Assembly: GCA_012514915.1 (NCBI GenBank)
Contig: JAAYZJ010000124.1
Span: 1-5,563, forward strand
Source of the DNA: Lentisphaerota bacterium
GTDB lineage: Bacteria > Verrucomicrobiota > Kiritimatiellia > RFP12 > JAAYLN01
Reading direction: 5' to 3'
Length of the DNA stretch: 5,563 bases
Part shown: in pieces, positions 4,138 to 5,563 of the stretch
How the letters are laid out: the number at the start of each line of letters is the position of its first letter
Numbering within the stretch: position 1 is the first letter of the stretch
Notes under the pieces: model-generated
The model's database searches: none
Seen by the model: the letters and a program-made list of their open reading frames with translations, nothing else
What the model was told of the DNA's origin: nothing
Translations under genes and position numbers: made by a program

Positions 4138-5411
4138 CCCGTTGGCACATGGCGCTGGCCGCCCTGCTGCTGCTGCAGACCCGCGGCCGGGCTGCGGACG
4201 AGGAGGCTCCCGCAAACCGCCTGCCGGCTACCGCGTTCCGCATCCTGGAGGGGACGCACAACCGGGAATCGGCCTACGCCTCGCTCGCCGTGGCCCGGAG
4301 TGGCCGGGTGTACGTCGGGCCGGCGGTCTACGGCACCAACGCGTACCTGGTCGAGCTCGACCCCGCCAGCGGCGCCCAGCGCATCGTCGTCGATACGCGG
4401 AAGCTGTGCGGGCTGGAGGCGACCGGCTTTGCGGCCCAGTCGAAGATCCACACACGGATCTTTGAGGCCCCATCCGGCGTCCTCTACTTCGGCAGCAAGC
4501 AGGGGTACCCACGCAAGGGCGAGTCGCGCTACACCTACCGGGGCGGCTTCCTGATGAGCTACGATCCCGCCTCCGACCGGGCCGTCAACCTCGGACGCAT
4601 CCCCTTTCGTGGTCATGGGGTCTACGATGTGGCCGTCGACGAGCGGCGCCAGTTGATGCACGTGACAACGTGCGCCGACGAGTTGGGCGACTATTTCTGG
4701 TTCACCTTTGATCTGGCGCGCAACCACTTCGAGGGGCTCGGTCCCCGGCTGTTGACCAATACGCATCCGCTGATGGCCCCGGACGGCAGCCGGGTGCATG
4801 TGTTGACCCGCGAGGGGCATCTGGCATGCTACCGGCCCGACACGGACGAACTGACGGTGCGCCCGATGCTTCTCGGCACCAACTCGGTCTTCGCCCCGAC
4901 CAATGGCATTGTGCAGTGCGCGCTTGCGCCCGATGGCGCAACGGCCTATCTCCTGCCCAACAACCGGCCCGAGATCATTGCAGTCAACCTGGATGCCGAC
5001 GGCGAGGGCTATCCGGCGCGTCGGGTCGCCCGTTACGCGTCTGTCGACGCCTGTACAACGATGGATCCCAGTTTTGGCCCGGATGGCCGGCTGTACGCCG
5101 TCAGCAACTGGCGCGAGCCGGGCGACAAGCGCCGCGCGTTTCTGCATGTGGTCACCTACGACCCCTCCACGGAGACAACGGTTGACCATGGTGCGATCAC
5201 GATCACGAATGCTGCTGCGCTCCGGTCGGCGCTCCGTTCCGAGACGCCGTTCGGCAAGGCGCCGTTCACGGGGGTGCGCGAACTCGCTGATGGTACCCTG
5301 GCACCGCGTTCGGCGCAGGGAATTGCGATCTCGGCCGACGGGACGATCTACGTCATGACGCTGAGCCCGTTGTGCGTGCTGCGGATCAGCCCCTTGCACG
5401 ACATGCCCTGA
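4134..5411 (+). CDS. Secreted beta-propeller-like protein of unknown function
   Basis: This 425-residue product starts at a GTG that overlaps the preceding stop codon by four bases. ATG 4149 is the alternative, five residues in. The first 21 residues are a Sec signal peptide: TRWH, a hydrophobic MALAALLLL core, and a likely cleavage near RAA-DEE, so export is expected. The mature part repeats a propeller-type pattern of a DG or SG turn, a short beta strand, then a second strand ending in a Y/F/L-D-P type turn: 57-80 (LVELDPASG), 115-144 (MSYDPASD), 163-193 (WFTFD), 216-239 (ACYRPDTD), 259-286 (IAVNLD), 316-342 (VTYDP) and a last one near the C-terminus (ADGTIYV). That suggests six or seven blades, as in YVTN/SMP-30/lactonase-like proteins. 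No catalytic signature is clear. Binding or lyase activity on carbohydrate or lactone substrates is possible. I do not recognise the specific family. Confidence 0.8.
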   Translation: MTRWHMALAALLLLQTRGRAADEEAPANRLPATAFRILEGTHNRESAYASLAVARSGRVYVGPAVYGTNAYLVELDPASGAQRIVVDTRKLCGLEATGFAAQSKIHTRIFEAPSGVLYFGSKQGYPRKGESRYTYRGGFLMSYDPASDRAVNLGRIPFRGHGVYDVAVDERRQLMHVTTCADELGDYFWFTFDLARNHFEGLGPRLLTNTHPLMAPDGSRVHVLTREGHLACYRPDTDELTVRPMLLGTNSVFAPTNGIVQCALAPDGATAYLLPNNRPEIIAVNLDADGEGYPARRVARYASVDACTTMDPSFGPDGRLYAVSNWREPGDKRRAFLHVVTYDPSTETTVDHGAITITNAAALRSALRSETPFGKAPFTGVRELADGTLAPRSAQGIAISADGTIYVMTLSPLCVLRISPLHDMP

Positions 5412-5419
5412 CGGGGCAT
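5403..5419. terminator. Hairpin spanning the stop codon of the propeller gene
   Basis: ATGCCC (5403-5408) pairs with GGGCAT (5414-5419), with the TGA stop in the loop. No U-tract follows on the plus strand. Downstream of the tRNA, the minus strand has CTTTTC directly after the CCA and then this hairpin. It may be a weak convergent terminator or a 3' mRNA stabiliser. Confidence 0.3.
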
Positions 5420-5438
5420 CGATCACGCTTCAGAAAAG

Positions 5439-5530
5439 TGGCGGAGGGGGAGGGATTCGAACCCCCGGTACCCTTACGGGCACGCATGATTTCGAGTCAT
5501 GTGCATTCAACCAGGCTCTGCCACCCCTCC
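5439..5530 (-). tRNA. tRNA-Ser (anticodon CGA), CCA encoded
   Basis: The 92-base cloverleaf is complete. The acceptor stem pairs GGAGGGG with CCCCTCC, with discriminator G and encoded CCA (5441-5439). The anticodon stem is CATGA/TCATG around loop CTCGAAA, with anticodon CGA at 5494-5492, which reads UCG. A class II long variable arm, stem GTGCCC/GGGTAC with a GTAA loop, is typical of serine tRNAs. The T loop is TTCGAAT. It is transcribed against the propeller gene, with 27 bases between their 3' ends. Confidence 0.96.
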
Positions 5531-5556
5531 GGCGCAGGTGCGGCTTGTGGGCGCGT

Positions 5557-5562
5557 ATCTTA
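5557..5562 (-). promoter_or_regulatory. Possible -10 box of the tRNA-Ser gene
   Basis: TAAGAT on the minus strand matches TATAAT in four of six positions and lies 26 bases before the mature tRNA 5' end. The -35 region would be outside the window, so this cannot be confirmed. Confidence 0.25.
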
Positions 5563-5563
5563 C

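Noticed and set aside
3960..5426. 488-codon open frame on the minus strand opposite the propeller gene
   Set aside because: It is Arg/Gln/His/Ala-rich with no recognisable domain. The plus-strand gene has a signal peptide, propeller repeats, a ribosome binding site and a coupled start. Long antisense frames are common at this GC content.
5439..5530. tRNA-Ser as an integration site for a genomic island
   Set aside because: No integrase gene and no direct repeat of the tRNA 3' end is visible in the window. Only the variable-arm 10-mer recurs, inside the mobile element.

Overview
The window is GC-rich bacterial chromosome, and both strands are open over long stretches of every coding region. 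It carries five complete protein genes, the end of a sixth, one tRNA and one small mobile element. The pairing of a Gfo/Idh/MocA oxidoreductase with a sugar-isomerase-type TIM barrel, next to polysaccharide genes and a secreted beta-propeller, would suit a polysaccharide-degrading bacterium of the Planctomycetota-Verrucomicrobiota-Lentisphaerota type. This is inference: the window holds no phylogenetic marker that settles it.

Region 1 (1-1382, plus strand) has the C-terminal end of a multi-span membrane protein, probably a MurJ/Wzx-like flippase. A complete GT4 glycosyltransferase follows five bases later. Together they look like the end of a cell-surface polysaccharide operon. A hairpin at 1389-1413 lies between this operon and the convergent one.

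Region 2 (1424-3440, minus strand) is a two-gene operon: a sugar phosphate isomerase/epimerase-family TIM barrel, then a Gfo/Idh/MocA NAD(P)-dependent oxidoreductase. One base separates them, so they are probably translationally coupled and act in one carbohydrate pathway of unknown substrate.

Region 3 (3441-3921) is the divergent intergenic region and the most unusual part. It has a perfect 12-bp inverted repeat at 3593-3633. It also has a 132-bp MITE-like element at 3668-3799 with 19-bp terminal inverted repeats (18/19 matching), exactly flanked by 9-bp direct repeats. Inside the element are two REP-like units in inverted orientation, each with a GTAG tetranucleotide and a GTAA-loop hairpin. 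The element stops just short of a good promoter for the next gene.

Region 4 (3922-5411, plus strand) has a small YbiI-like DksA/TraR zinc-finger protein, overlapped by four bases (GTGA) by a secreted beta-propeller-like protein. Region 5 (5439-5530, minus strand) is a tRNA-Ser(CGA) with an encoded CCA, convergent with the propeller gene.
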